Under the pieces are notes generated by a model, which ran no database searches, was not told the DNA's origin, and worked only from the letters and a program-made list of their open reading frames with translations. A stretch of DNA of 64,000 nucleotides from Cellvibrio sp. PSBB006 (lineage in GTDB: Bacteria > Pseudomonadota > Gammaproteobacteria > Pseudomonadales > Cellvibrionaceae), in assembly GCF_002162135.1 (NCBI RefSeq), contig NZ_CP021382.1, forward strand, positions 868,001 through 932,000, in the 5' to 3' direction. How positions within the stretch are numbered: the first letter of the stretch is position 1; each line of letters starts with the position of its first letter. Shown here one piece after another: positions 33,520-42,376 of the stretch. Both the position numbers and the translations under genes were made by a program.

Positions 33520-33918
33520 TCAAGCCGGATCTATGGGTGTGGTTTTAGATAAAGTCCCCTGGGATTCCGCCACCAGAATTTTCCGGCGCCCTCTCATACT
33601 GTAAATCTCCGAGCAGTAAATCGCGTGCAGCGTATGCGCAGAGGCAATGCGGGCTTTCACAATCAACTCGGGAGATGAGGGTGAGGAATGCACAGTCATC
33701 TCACATTCAGACAAAACACATTGGCCGATACTTGCATACCCGGCCGAGCGCGCCGCGCAGTCAAACACACAACCATACATGCCTTGCAGCTCTTTGTTGA
33801 AAAGGCTTGCCTGTGGCGTCAAACCAAAGGCGACTTTTTTAGCGCTGCACTCTAATAAGTCCACCATGAAAAATGATTTAAGCAGATGGTTATTGACAAT
33901 TTCTGTAACGGTTTGCAT
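33520..33918 (-). CDS. PaaI-like hotdog thioesterase
   Basis: The 132-residue protein looks like a single hotdog domain. ASLFNKELQGMYGCVFDCAA resembles the GG..aalaD active helix region, and LIVKARIASAHTLHAIYCSE with KILVAESQGTLS matches the final strands of PaaI-type thioesterases. The catalytic Asp could be the D in VFDCAAR. The ATG at 33918 has GATGGA 6 bases upstream and gives the usual length. An earlier in-frame ATG would overlap the GH5 gene. It lies between the GH5 and GH43 genes with a hairpin before it, and its link to polysaccharide use is unclear. Confidence 0.65.
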   Translation of the reverse strand: MQTVTEIVNNHLLKSFFMVDLLECSAKKVAFGLTPQASLFNKELQGMYGCVFDCAARSAGYASIGQCVLSECEMTVHSSPSSPELIVKARIASAHTLHAIYCSEIYSMRGRRKILVAESQGTLSKTTPIDPA

Positions 33919-33941
33919 ATATGTTCCATCGGTTAGTGTAG

Positions 33942-33956
33942 CCAGGGACACCCTGG
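33942..33956 (-). other. hairpin after the GH5 lipoprotein gene
   Basis: CCAGGG and CCCTGG form a perfect 6-bp stem with the 3-base loop TGT, 6 bases after the GH5 stop codon. No T-run follows, so it may stabilise the upstream mRNA rather than end it. Confidence 0.45.
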
Positions 33957-33961
33957 AAACC

Positions 33962-35275
33962 TTATTGTTTTCCTGCACCTTGCAATAATCCATCAAGTGC
34001 TTGCTGATCAAAAACGGTATTGTCCTGGCGATTAAAAATTCCCGACCCAAGATTATTTAATGCGCCGCTATCCCAATAGAACGGGATCAGCCCCTTATCC
34101 AGGGCTTCCTGCGTAACGTATTTGAGGTAGTGCGCACGTGACGCCAGGTGCAATTCAAGTGCTTCACCGGTAAGGTTATCGCGACGCATAGCGGCAAATT
34201 CACCCAGAATCACCGGAATACCCTGCGCAATAAACTGTTGCTGCATAAGCTCAAACAACTCGGTAACAAAGGGCTCTTCGCCCCAGGTGGGATTGTGTTC
34301 AGTATCGGTTAACGAATGGAAACCTTCACCCCAGTAATAGAACTGGTTCCCCCAACTCTCGTCCTCTCGCATTAAGGTGAAATTATAGGGAGTATAAAAA
34401 TGGACTTCGGCCATTAACCGATCAGCGACGGTGTCATCAGGCATGTCCGACCACAGCTCGTGAGTTTTTTCAATGTCGGTTGCAGGCCCTTGTACGATCA
34501 AAACCCGATAGGCGTTCCGGCCACCTGTCGCGCGTACCGCATCAACAAAGGTTTGATGATACGCAAGCAATACGTCCATTTGTTCTGCGGTATCCACATT
34601 GGGCTCGTTGGCACCGGCAAACATCACGCGCTCATCAAACTCGCGCAGATGCGTCGCAATCTGCTCCCAAAATGCTTTTTGTTTGGCGACATTGGCGGCC
34701 TGCTTATTCGGCGTGACATTGTTTTCCAGCCATCCTCCATCCCAATGGATGTTGACGATCACGTAAATATCATTGTCGACGCAGAGCTGCACAACATCCT
34801 TCACCCTGTCGAGCCAGGCCGAATTTATCTCTGCCGTTTCCTGGTTAGCGTATTGATCCCAGGACACCGGTATCCGGACTGCCTCAAACCCATTGCTTTT
34901 CACCAGTTGAATCAATTCATTCGTCACCATCGGGTTGCCCCAGGCCGTTTCACCACCGATTGCTTCCAGCGTATTGCCGATGTTCCAGCCCAGACTGATC
35001 TTGCTGGCGATGTCCACCGCGTTGCTTGACATTCCTGTGCTATCCGCAGGAAGCGGATTCGTGTTGTAGCTTGGGTAAAGCTCCTCCACAGCCGCAGTAC
35101 TGGAAGAGGATGCCGCCGAACTGGAGGACGGCGGTGCAACGGATGAGCTGGAGGAGGATACGGATGATGGGGTTGCTGAACTGGATTGTGCGGTAGCGCT
35201 GTCACTTCCGCCGCCCCCGCAATTAATAAGTGATACCAGACAACAGGACAGTAACAATCTATTTATTATTTTCAT
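33962..35275 (-). CDS. GH5 (subfamily-4-like) endoglucanase lipoprotein
   Basis: The 437-residue protein has a lipobox (LLLSCCLVSLINCGGGG), a serine-rich linker to about residue 62, and a GH5 domain. Visible catalytic landmarks are LGWNIGNTLEAIGGETAWGN, FEAVRIPVSWDQY, VIVNIHWDGGWL, FAGANEPNVDTAEQM (acid/base Glu) and IPVILGEFAAMR (nucleophile Glu). This pattern fits GH5_4-type enzymes, which attack beta-1,4-glucans such as xyloglucan or cellulose. As a lipoprotein it probably sits on the outer membrane. It is next to the membrane-tethered AraC regulator, which may control it. Confidence 0.92.
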   Translation of the reverse strand: MKIINRLLLSCCLVSLINCGGGGSDSATAQSSSATPSSVSSSSSSVAPPSSSSAASSSSTAAVEELYPSYNTNPLPADSTGMSSNAVDIASKISLGWNIGNTLEAIGGETAWGNPMVTNELIQLVKSNGFEAVRIPVSWDQYANQETAEINSAWLDRVKDVVQLCVDNDIYVIVNIHWDGGWLENNVTPNKQAANVAKQKAFWEQIATHLREFDERVMFAGANEPNVDTAEQMDVLLAYHQTFVDAVRATGGRNAYRVLIVQGPATDIEKTHELWSDMPDDTVADRLMAEVHFYTPYNFTLMREDESWGNQFYYWGEGFHSLTDTEHNPTWGEEPFVTELFELMQQQFIAQGIPVILGEFAAMRRDNLTGEALELHLASRAHYLKYVTQEALDKGLIPFYWDSGALNNLGSGIFNRQDNTVFDQQALDGLLQGAGKQ

Positions 35276-35459
35276 GATCAGTCTCTGAATTCGTAGCAAA
35301 AAGCAGCTGCGCATGACAGCCTGGCGGCCCATCTTGTCATGGCCGCACCTTCACGCAGAGTTTGCTCGGAAAACAGCATGAACCATTAGCTTTTGCACTA
35401 AAAAATGTATCAATTTGCAAATAATTGAAGTTTTTTTCAGTAAATTTGAAGTGGCTGGG

Positions 35460-36629
35460 TCACGAATTGGGATGTGAAGTCTTCTCGTACAGTATTTTGA
35501 ATGCCTTGGGCGGGCAACCGTATTCCTCTTTAAATAACTTATTGAAATAGGAAACGTTTTTGTAGCCGACCGAATAAGCAATCTCGGCGATGTTGGCATC
35601 CTCACTTTGTTTCAACAGGCGTGCGGCCTCAGTCAGGCGCAGCTTGTTCAGGTAACCGGTAAAGGTAAAACCCAGTTCCGATTTAAGAATGTCGTTGATC
35701 TTGGTGCGGCTGACACCGATAGCGGAGGTCATGGTATCCAGGCTCAGATCGGCGTTAGCGTACTGCGTCGCCATAAAATGCAGGATCGCGCTCCGGTCCT
35801 TGTCTTTATGCGTCTCCACAGAAAGCTGCTGGTAAGCCACCAAAGGTCGATCACGCTGAAACTTGTTGCGCAAATCGTCTACCAAAGCCTGCGTGTGCTG
35901 ATTGAAGAACCAGAAAGCATAACCACCCCAGGTCAGTAGCAAGAACCCGCCCAACACGTACATGTAAAACCAATTGCGCCCCACCAGGGTTATCTCACTC
36001 AGTTGGACATTAGACTCCACATCAAAAGGACTCTGGGAGCTGCTGCCAAAGCTTATTTTTGATACCTTATCGAGTTTGTACGCCTTGCGTGAGAGCTCGA
36101 CATCAAACATCGTAAACCACCACTGGGGTGTTTCGAGTCTGGTCAGATCAAGCTCGACATATTCCCAATCTTCACTGCAGGAGAAAAATGTCGACGGCGC
36201 GCGGTAGCTCAAAAAGTCGTTAACACTGGATACTTTTTCATCAAAAGTCAGCATAGAAAAACTGAGCGTATTCGCCACAGAGCATTTGACGCTGAAAGAC
36301 ATGCTGTTGAACCGGGATAAGTCGACAAGGTTGGGGTTATTCTGATCCTCGCCAAAAACCAGGGTAAACGCCGCATAAGGGTATTGAGCCTTGCGTGATA
36401 GCGTAATGTTATAGTTCAGGCTGAATCTGTCATCTACGATTGTCAGCGTTGACAGCCCACCTTGGGAAGTATCCGTATTCTTCTCCGTGCGCCATGCAAG
36501 ATCACTCTTGGTGACAGGCAACAGCGATACCCTCAGAAAGGTGTTATCCACACACAGATAGCCAGCAAGGCAGCTCACCAGAACCAGGCATATGAAACTT
36601 ATCAGCGCTTTATTATAAAAATCCTGCAT
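35460..36629 (-). CDS. membrane-tethered AraC-family regulator with periplasmic sensor
   Basis: The 389-residue protein has a transmembrane helix near the N-terminus (ALISFICLVLVSCLAGYLCV), about 190 residues of beta-rich periplasmic domain with jelly-roll-like strands (YPYAAFTLVFGEDQNNPNLV, NTLSFSMLTFDEK), a second helix (WFYMYVLGGFLLLTWGGYAF), and a cytoplasmic AraC DNA-binding domain (LDTMTSAIGVSRTKINDILK, NIAEIAYSVGYKNVSYFNKL, PPKAFK). The sensor may bind a sugar or oligosaccharide, as galactose-binding-like domains do. It lies upstream of the GH5 and GH43 genes and probably controls them. The ATG at 36629 follows AGG. It differs from normal AraC proteins by its membrane anchoring. Confidence 0.85.
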   Translation of the reverse strand: MQDFYNKALISFICLVLVSCLAGYLCVDNTFLRVSLLPVTKSDLAWRTEKNTDTSQGGLSTLTIVDDRFSLNYNITLSRKAQYPYAAFTLVFGEDQNNPNLVDLSRFNSMSFSVKCSVANTLSFSMLTFDEKVSSVNDFLSYRAPSTFFSCSEDWEYVELDLTRLETPQWWFTMFDVELSRKAYKLDKVSKISFGSSSQSPFDVESNVQLSEITLVGRNWFYMYVLGGFLLLTWGGYAFWFFNQHTQALVDDLRNKFQRDRPLVAYQQLSVETHKDKDRSAILHFMATQYANADLSLDTMTSAIGVSRTKINDILKSELGFTFTGYLNKLRLTEAARLLKQSEDANIAEIAYSVGYKNVSYFNKLFKEEYGCPPKAFKILYEKTSHPNS

Positions 36630-36728
36630 GTAATCTATCGCCTGCAATTAGCCGGATGTCGCAGGCGCAATACTATAGGAATTCGGGTGGCTTATCGATG
36701 CGGTCGATGGGGCTCGTGTCGGTGTAGC

Positions 36729-36755
36729 TGAAACCCTTGCAAGACAAGGGTTTCA
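36729..36755. other. 11-bp hairpin between PilZ and AraC genes
   Basis: TGAAACCCTTG and CAAGGGTTTCA pair perfectly across CAAGA. Both neighbours are on the minus strand, so it is after the PilZ stop (36795) and before the AraC start. It has no clean T-run and may be a weak terminator or a small repeat. Confidence 0.5.
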
Positions 36756-36794
36756 CGCTAGGGATGACGGCAGGCGGAAACCCTGCCGGAGTAG

Positions 36795-37202
36795 CTAGTT
36801 GGCTTGCGCCATTTTCTTTGGCAGCTTCGCGGCCACTTGAACCACGTCGGCCAAGGGGCGATCTGCCGGCTTCGGCTGCTGGCGTGCCTGGGGCGAGCGC
36901 AATAAATCATCCAGTGCCTGCGCTGCTTCGGGGCTCATATATTCCAGCTCCAGTCCTAAACCCGTCTCTGCTTTGCGAATAACACGCGAGGTGTATCTGT
37001 AGCGTTCGAGGTTATGCGGGCCCTGTTGAAGCAGCACTTCAATATCCAGCGGTTGCAGGACATTGATATCAGCAAAGTCGGTCTCCACAAAGAAACCTAA
37101 TTTACTGCCGTTTTTTAACCGCCCGATAGCGACCGGCACTCCCATTTTGTATATCAGAACTTTGAAGTCTGTCGTTACGCGTTCGCTGCATCTGTGTTCC
37201 AT
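36795..37202 (-). CDS. PilZ-domain protein (probable c-di-GMP binding)
   Basis: The 135-residue protein has the two PilZ c-di-GMP binding motifs. The first is RCSER near the N-terminus (RxxxR). The second is NGSKLG (N/DxSxxG) within GRLKNGSKLGFFVET, about 27 residues later. Strands continue through VLQPLDIEVLLQQG and RVIRKAETGLGLELEYM. The C-terminal tail is basic and proline-rich. PilZ proteins are c-di-GMP effectors controlling motility or exopolysaccharide. It lies upstream of the AraC gene and downstream of malQ, but probably has its own promoter. It could answer to the diguanylate cyclase encoded near 55400-57091, which is speculation. Confidence 0.88.
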   Translation of the reverse strand: MEHRCSERVTTDFKVLIYKMGVPVAIGRLKNGSKLGFFVETDFADINVLQPLDIEVLLQQGPHNLERYRYTSRVIRKAETGLGLELEYMSPEAAQALDDLLRSPQARQQPKPADRPLADVVQVAAKLPKKMAQAN

Positions 37203-37314
37203 AATGCCGTCCCGTTAGTCAATGAATGTATGTCGCCGGATGTAAGTCTGCCTTCCCATATTGTTCGACATTCCCTCGCACGCCTACCCTTACAACCGAC
37301 ACGAAGTAATCACA

Positions 37315-38829
37315 TTACTTGGCCAAACGACCATACAAAGCCAGGAGTTTATGTACCTTCACTGCGAGATTCTCCGGTACCTGGTCCCAACTAAAACGCC
37401 ATGTCCAATTTTTATCTGTCGTCCCCGGCATGTTCATGCGATGCTCGCTGGATAACTCCAGTAAATCCTGCATAGGCACAATGGCCATCCGCGAAACCGA
37501 AGCAAAAGCCGCCTTGATTAACAGCCAGGGCATGGTGTCCTGCGCGTGAAAAAAATATTCATCGATCTGTTTACGCGATGTTTGACTCAGGGATTGATAC
37601 CAGCCCACGGTTGTATCGTTGTCGTGGGTACCGGTATAAATCACGTCGAGCAAACTGTGGCGATGTGGTAAATGTGGATTCTCGGCATTCCCGTCAAATC
37701 CAAACTGCAGTACCAACATCCCCGGCAGTGAAAAATCCTGGCGCAATGCTTCTACTTCATCAGTAATAACGCCGAGATTTTCCGCTACCAACGGCAAGCT
37801 GTGATATTCCTTGAAACACGCTGCCAATAACGCTTTCCCTGGTGCCTTAACCCACCGTCCCTGACGTGCATCCTTCACCTTACCCGGAATCTCCCAAAAG
37901 GCTTCAAAGCCACGGAAATGATCCACGCGGATCAAATCAAATAAATTCAGCTGCGAACGCAAACGCGCCAGCCACCACTGGAAACCATCGGCCTCCATGC
38001 GTTCCCAATCGTAATGTGGATTACCCCAATGCTGGCCGAACTCGGAAAAGTAATCCGGTGGCACGCCAGCTACCGTCAATGGATTACCTTGATCATCCAG
38101 GCGAAAACTCTGTTGCTCTGCCCAGACATCTGCACTGTCATGGGCCACGAAGATCGGCATATCGCCAAAAAAATAAATGCCTTTTTTGCGCGCATAGCTA
38201 CGCAAATCCTGCCACTGCTGAAAAAACACAAATTGTTCAAAACAATAAAATTGAATCTGCTCAGCGAATTGTTCACGCGCCTCGTTTAAGGAGGTGGTAT
38301 CACGTTGCACAAACTCCAGTGGCCATTCATTCCAGGGTTTGCGATGAAAGTGTTCGCGCAAGGAAAGGAACAACGCGAAATCATTTAACCAGGTGGCGTT
38401 GGCCTGACAGAATTCCTGATACTGCTGATGCAGTTGTGAATCATGTTGCGTTGAAGCAAAAAAACGTTTCTCTGCGCGCTGGCGTGCTGCCTGCCGCTCG
38501 CTGCGTTCCTTGCTGTGCAGACCTGGATCATCCGCTGCAATCCATCCGCGCTCCACCAGTGCATCCAGGCTGATCAGATCCGGGTTACCGGCATGGGCCG
38601 ACAGCGACTGGTAAGGTGATAAATCACCATGGGTCGGGCCAGTCGGCAACATTTGCCAAATCGTAAAACCGGCATCGGCCAAAAAATTAACAAAGTGGTA
38701 AGCTTCTTTTCCCAAATCACCGGACGAGAAACCGGCACTGGAAGGTAAAGATGTTGGGTGTAGCAATACCCCGGCACAACGATTAGCGAACAATGGAGAA
38801 CCTGTGAAAGCCTTTCCGTTTTCTGTCAC
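37315..38829 (-). CDS. malQ: 4-alpha-glucanotransferase
   Basis: The 504-residue protein is MalQ/amylomaltase (GH77). Landmarks are GVLLHPTSLPSSAGFSSGDL, WQMLPTGPTHGDLSPYQS, IRVDHFRGFEAFWEIP (nucleophile Asp), LVAENLGVITDEVEALR (acid/base Glu) and VIYTGTHDNDTTVGWY (Asp). It moves segments of alpha-1,4-glucan from donor to acceptor, balancing maltooligosaccharide lengths. The start is a GTG at 38829 with AAGGG 7 bases upstream, 10 bases after the GH57 stop. It is the last gene of the minus-strand glycogen operon glgC-GH57-malQ. Confidence 0.95.
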   Translation of the reverse strand: MTENGKAFTGSPLFANRCAGVLLHPTSLPSSAGFSSGDLGKEAYHFVNFLADAGFTIWQMLPTGPTHGDLSPYQSLSAHAGNPDLISLDALVERGWIAADDPGLHSKERSERQAARQRAEKRFFASTQHDSQLHQQYQEFCQANATWLNDFALFLSLREHFHRKPWNEWPLEFVQRDTTSLNEAREQFAEQIQFYCFEQFVFFQQWQDLRSYARKKGIYFFGDMPIFVAHDSADVWAEQQSFRLDDQGNPLTVAGVPPDYFSEFGQHWGNPHYDWERMEADGFQWWLARLRSQLNLFDLIRVDHFRGFEAFWEIPGKVKDARQGRWVKAPGKALLAACFKEYHSLPLVAENLGVITDEVEALRQDFSLPGMLVLQFGFDGNAENPHLPHRHSLLDVIYTGTHDNDTTVGWYQSLSQTSRKQIDEYFFHAQDTMPWLLIKAAFASVSRMAIVPMQDLLELSSEHRMNMPGTTDKNWTWRFSWDQVPENLAVKVHKLLALYGRLAK

Positions 38830-38839
38830 TCTTTTACCC

Positions 38840-40588
38840 TTACGCCTCAGCGTGTCCTTGACGCATCACCCCACCCGCCGCCGGCGAACCACTGCCCTTA
38901 CTGATACTTTGGCAGAGGTAATCCGGTGCTGGCTGATCGATCAATGCGTATAAATTCATTAAATGACGACGATACAAATATTCAAAATCACTGACACTTT
39001 CGGCGGGGTTGTAATCACCGAACCACCAAAACCAATCCGAGCCTTCACATAACGCCAATTGTTTTTCTACTTGCACAACCTGTTCCGGTGACAAAACATC
39101 TTTAGCGAGTACCTTGTCCACTTGCAGCTTGGCTTCGCACAACATATCCCAACCGCGATTTTTGTCCCGATCACCAATCCAGGTTGAAAAAGTGCCATAA
39201 ACCCAACTGCCGGCTACCAAATGCTCCAGTGCAACCGGGGCAGGTTTTTGCTCGTCAAGCACACGGCTGTATGTTGAGAGTTCCAGCGTAGGATGTTTGC
39301 TCAGGCGTGCGTAAAGTGCATCGAGAAAGTAATAGGCATTTTCGGGAAAATATTCCCAGGCATTTTCACCATCCATAATGATGGAGATCACTGCGTCGCT
39401 GGAAAATTCACTGCTCTCGGCAATTTTTTCCATATGCTTGATCAGATCATCCACCGCGTGGTCAGCATGCCAGGTCGCGTATTTAAAACCGATCAAATCG
39501 GAGAGTCCGTCGTCGCGAAAAAAACAACAGGCAGACGCTTTATTGAATTGATATACCCGATGAACCGCGCCGCCATTGCGTTCGTGCAACGCCTGTACAG
39601 CCTGGTGATTTGTTTTATGCCCCAGGCTGTTGTGCAGTACCGAATCACCGGTGGCTGCCCAATCAAAATTGAAATCGTCAAGCAGATGCAAGGTGGCATC
39701 GCTTAATGAACCTTCGGAAGCCCAACAACCGCGTGGGCGAAAACCGAAAAAGCGTTCAAAGGTGTGCAAGCCATGCGTCATATGCCAGCGCGCGCGCTCA
39801 TCGCCGCCGGGATATTTTTCAGCGTGTGGCAAGGCTACATCCGGCATGGCCTGCCGGGCACTTTTCAGATCCAGCAATAACGGCACAATGGGATGCGCAT
39901 AAGGGCTCATGGAAATTTCAATTTGGCCCCGTTGCGCCAACTGGCGATAACGCGGACCCAGTGAACTCAATTGTTCGCCAATAATACGCAACAATTCCCG
40001 ACGATCATCCTGGGTGTAACTGCCCTCTTTCTCTTGTAGCCGTTTCACGCGGGAATCTGTGCGGCGCACGGTTTCCCCCATCCAACCCAGGTGATACCAC
40101 ACCAGCAAATCAATCAGAAACTGCTCGTTAACGTAACGCAGGTTGCCCGGCTTTTCTTCGAACATCGCCACGGCATCGGCCAATTCGGCGTAAGCCGGAA
40201 AACGGTTAATAATCCGTTCACGATTAGAACGCAGACATTTATGCGTTAGCTCGGCAAAACCCGGTGTGCCCGCCGCCGGTAATTTTTCTGCGACCAGTGC
40301 ATTTAACAATGTATCTTTGATGGGTTTGCCGCGCGTCAGGCACGCGTCGATCTGATGTGCATAATCTTCCAATTGCTCCAACAAAATTGGCGCAAAATTG
40401 AAGACGGCATGGGCCTCGGGATAACGCTCCAGATGCGCCACCATATCAACATAATCTTTAATCGCATGTAGATAGGTCCAGGGAAAATAATATTCACCGG
40501 TCATCAGATCGCGGTAATCAGGCTGGTGCATGTGCCAGCAAAAGACAACTTTCATTTTGCGTGCGGTTGCATCACCTTTAGCTGACAT
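38840..40588 (-). CDS. GH57-family glucan hydrolase/transferase
   Basis: The 582-residue protein fits GH57 amylase-like enzymes: [16 protein letters not shown] at the N-terminus, then [20 protein letters not shown] (nucleophile Glu region) and [20 protein letters not shown] (acid/base Asp region). Further along, [20 protein letters not shown] and WFWWFGDYN are family landmarks. Members are alpha-amylases, branching enzymes or amylopullulanases acting on glycogen; which one cannot be read here. The ATG at 40588 has AGGA 8 bases upstream and overlaps the glgC stop by 11 bases, which suggests coupling. It lies between glgC and malQ. Confidence 0.92.
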   Translation of the reverse strand: MSAKGDATARKMKVVFCWHMHQPDYRDLMTGEYYFPWTYLHAIKDYVDMVAHLERYPEAHAVFNFAPILLEQLEDYAHQIDACLTRGKPIKDTLLNALVAEKLPAAGTPGFAELTHKCLRSNRERIINRFPAYAELADAVAMFEEKPGNLRYVNEQFLIDLLVWYHLGWMGETVRRTDSRVKRLQEKEGSYTQDDRRELLRIIGEQLSSLGPRYRQLAQRGQIEISMSPYAHPIVPLLLDLKSARQAMPDVALPHAEKYPGGDERARWHMTHGLHTFERFFGFRPRGCWASEGSLSDATLHLLDDFNFDWAATGDSVLHNSLGHKTNHQAVQALHERNGGAVHRVYQFNKASACCFFRDDGLSDLIGFKYATWHADHAVDDLIKHMEKIAESSEFSSDAVISIIMDGENAWEYFPENAYYFLDALYARLSKHPTLELSTYSRVLDEQKPAPVALEHLVAGSWVYGTFSTWIGDRDKNRGWDMLCEAKLQVDKVLAKDVLSPEQVVQVEKQLALCEGSDWFWWFGDYNPAESVSDFEYLYRRHLMNLYALIDQPAPDYLCQSISKGSGSPAAGGVMRQGHAEA

Positions 40589-41849
40589 GGGGGAAATCCT
40601 CATCAAGCATTTCCGGTGTTACCAGGACGACACCTTTGGGTGAAACGTGGAAGCGTCTACGATCGTCCTCCTCGTTGTAACCAATCACAGTACCCTCAGG
40701 AATCTTGCAATAACGGTCAATCAGGGCTTTGCGAATCTTGCAGTTGCGTCCGACTTCTACATTCGGAAATAAAACCGAGTCGGTAATTTCGCAGTAGGAA
40801 TGCACACGCACGCGCGGGAATAATTGTGAATGGCGAACTGTAGAACCGGACACGATACAACCGCCGGCAATCATCGAGTCTACGGCGAAGCCGCGCCGGC
40901 CATCATCATCAAAAACAAATTTGGCGGGCGGCACCTGCTCCTGATACGTCCAGATCGGCCATTCTTCATCGTATAAATCCAGTTCCGGGCTGACGCTGGT
41001 TAATTCCAGGTTAGCTTCCCAGAGCGCATCGACTGTTCCCACATCGCGCCAGTAGGCTTCGCCACCACTGACCGGATCGCGGAACGGAAATGCCATCACG
41101 CTGTGACTGTGAATCAGCGATGGAATAATGTCTTTCCCAAAATCGTGCGATGAACCTGGTAGGTTCTGATCGCGCAACAATTCGCGGAACAACACTTTGG
41201 TACTGAACACATAAATACCCATGGACGCCAGCGCGTGATTCGGGCGGCCGGGAATGGGTTCGGGTTTGGGAGGCTTTTCGGTAAAGCGGGTAATCTTGAG
41301 ATCAGCATCGACATCCATCACACCGAACGCAGTGGCCATCTCCAGCGGTACTTCGATACAACCCACGGTTATATCAGCACCACGTTCAACATGGGCTGCG
41401 AGCATAGTACCGTAGTCCATCTTGTAAACATGGTCACCTGCGAGGATCAACACATATTCAGGATTATGACGGCGAATGATATCGAGATTCTGTAACACGG
41501 CATCGGCTGTGCCAGCATACCAGGAGGTTTCCAAACGTTGTTGCGCCGGCAGCAGCTCAACGAACTCGCCCAGCTCGCCGCCGAGGAAGCCCCAACCGCG
41601 CTGTATATGACGATCCAGGGAGTGGGATTTATATTGCGTTAATACGCTGATGCGCCGGATACCGGAATTAACACAATTGGATAAGGGGAAATCAATGATA
41701 CGAAACTTGCCACCAAAATGTACCGCCGGTTTAGCACGCCAGTTGGTGAGTTGGTGTAACCGCGATCCGCGCCCGCCAGCGAGGATGATTGCGAGGGTTT
41801 CGCGTGTGAGGCGACTTACAAAACGGCCAGAGGTCTGGTGAATACTCAT
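40578..41849 (-). CDS. glgC: glucose-1-phosphate adenylyltransferase
   Basis: The 423-residue protein is Glg[21 protein letters not shown] (nucleotide site), [60 protein letters not shown], and a left-handed beta-helix C-terminus ([20 protein letters not shown]). It makes ADP-glucose, the first committed step of glycogen synthesis, and is normally controlled by sugar phosphates or AMP. It is the first gene of the minus-strand glycogen operon and is divergent from glgB across a 527-bp intergenic region. Confidence 0.97.
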   Translation of the reverse strand: MSIHQTSGRFVSRLTRETLAIILAGGRGSRLHQLTNWRAKPAVHFGGKFRIIDFPLSNCVNSGIRRISVLTQYKSHSLDRHIQRGWGFLGGELGEFVELLPAQQRLETSWYAGTADAVLQNLDIIRRHNPEYVLILAGDHVYKMDYGTMLAAHVERGADITVGCIEVPLEMATAFGVMDVDADLKITRFTEKPPKPEPIPGRPNHALASMGIYVFSTKVLFRELLRDQNLPGSSHDFGKDIIPSLIHSHSVMAFPFRDPVSGGEAYWRDVGTVDALWEANLELTSVSPELDLYDEEWPIWTYQEQVPPAKFVFDDDGRRGFAVDSMIAGGCIVSGSTVRHSQLFPRVRVHSYCEITDSVLFPNVEVGRNCKIRKALIDRYCKIPEGTVIGYNEEDDRRRFHVSPKGVVLVTPEMLDEDFPHVS

Positions 41850-42376
41850 TAAAACTCCCTTACTGTTGAATCGAAAAATTTTCTTTTAAAAGATTCCAAC
41901 TGACCAATAGAACCCATGTCGTAAACCGGGCCATAAATCAGGCCATAAACCAGAAAGATTCTGAAATGCTGCAAGACTTCGTCACAGTATGCGGAGCAAT
42001 ATCAATGCCAAGGCTGGAATTCAATTTTAAGCCTGCTATCAAACGAACCGATTGATTTACATCAACCGGATTTTTAAACGCGTTATACGTTAGATCCCGA
42101 ACTGTCGATTAACTAGTGTAGCTACAAGAATGGCACCGAACCTGCTATAGCCAAGTTGTGATGAAAATATTGGCGCACTAATCGATGTAACGAAACTGAT
42201 AGCCACGTTATGTAGTTTTTTCATGGGTGCTCATTCGCGTGTTTCATCAAGGTGTTTATCAGCTTGTCGCAGGGATGCTGGCGCGTGCCTCGATTTTTTA
42301 TCATCCGACGGGGAAAAATGCGTTCAGCAAAAACCACACAATTCCGTTACAGTAACGCTCAATAAGTGATTTTTTT
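41850..42376. other. 527-bp divergent promoter region between glgC and glgB
   Basis: No gene is supported here. It contains a perfect FNR-type box (separate entry), a doubled GGCCATAAA with 4 bases between copies near 41930-41950, and AT-rich tracts beside both genes. It must hold the promoters of both glycogen operons. Confidence 0.6.
42052..42065. promoter_or_regulatory. perfect FNR/Anr-type box
   Basis: TTGAT-TTAC-ATCAA matches the FNR consensus without mismatch. A -10-like TTATAC lies at 42083-42088 on the plus strand, and the spacing suits a class II FNR promoter. It would link glycogen genes to low oxygen. Direction and target (glgC or glgB) are not certain. Confidence 0.6.
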
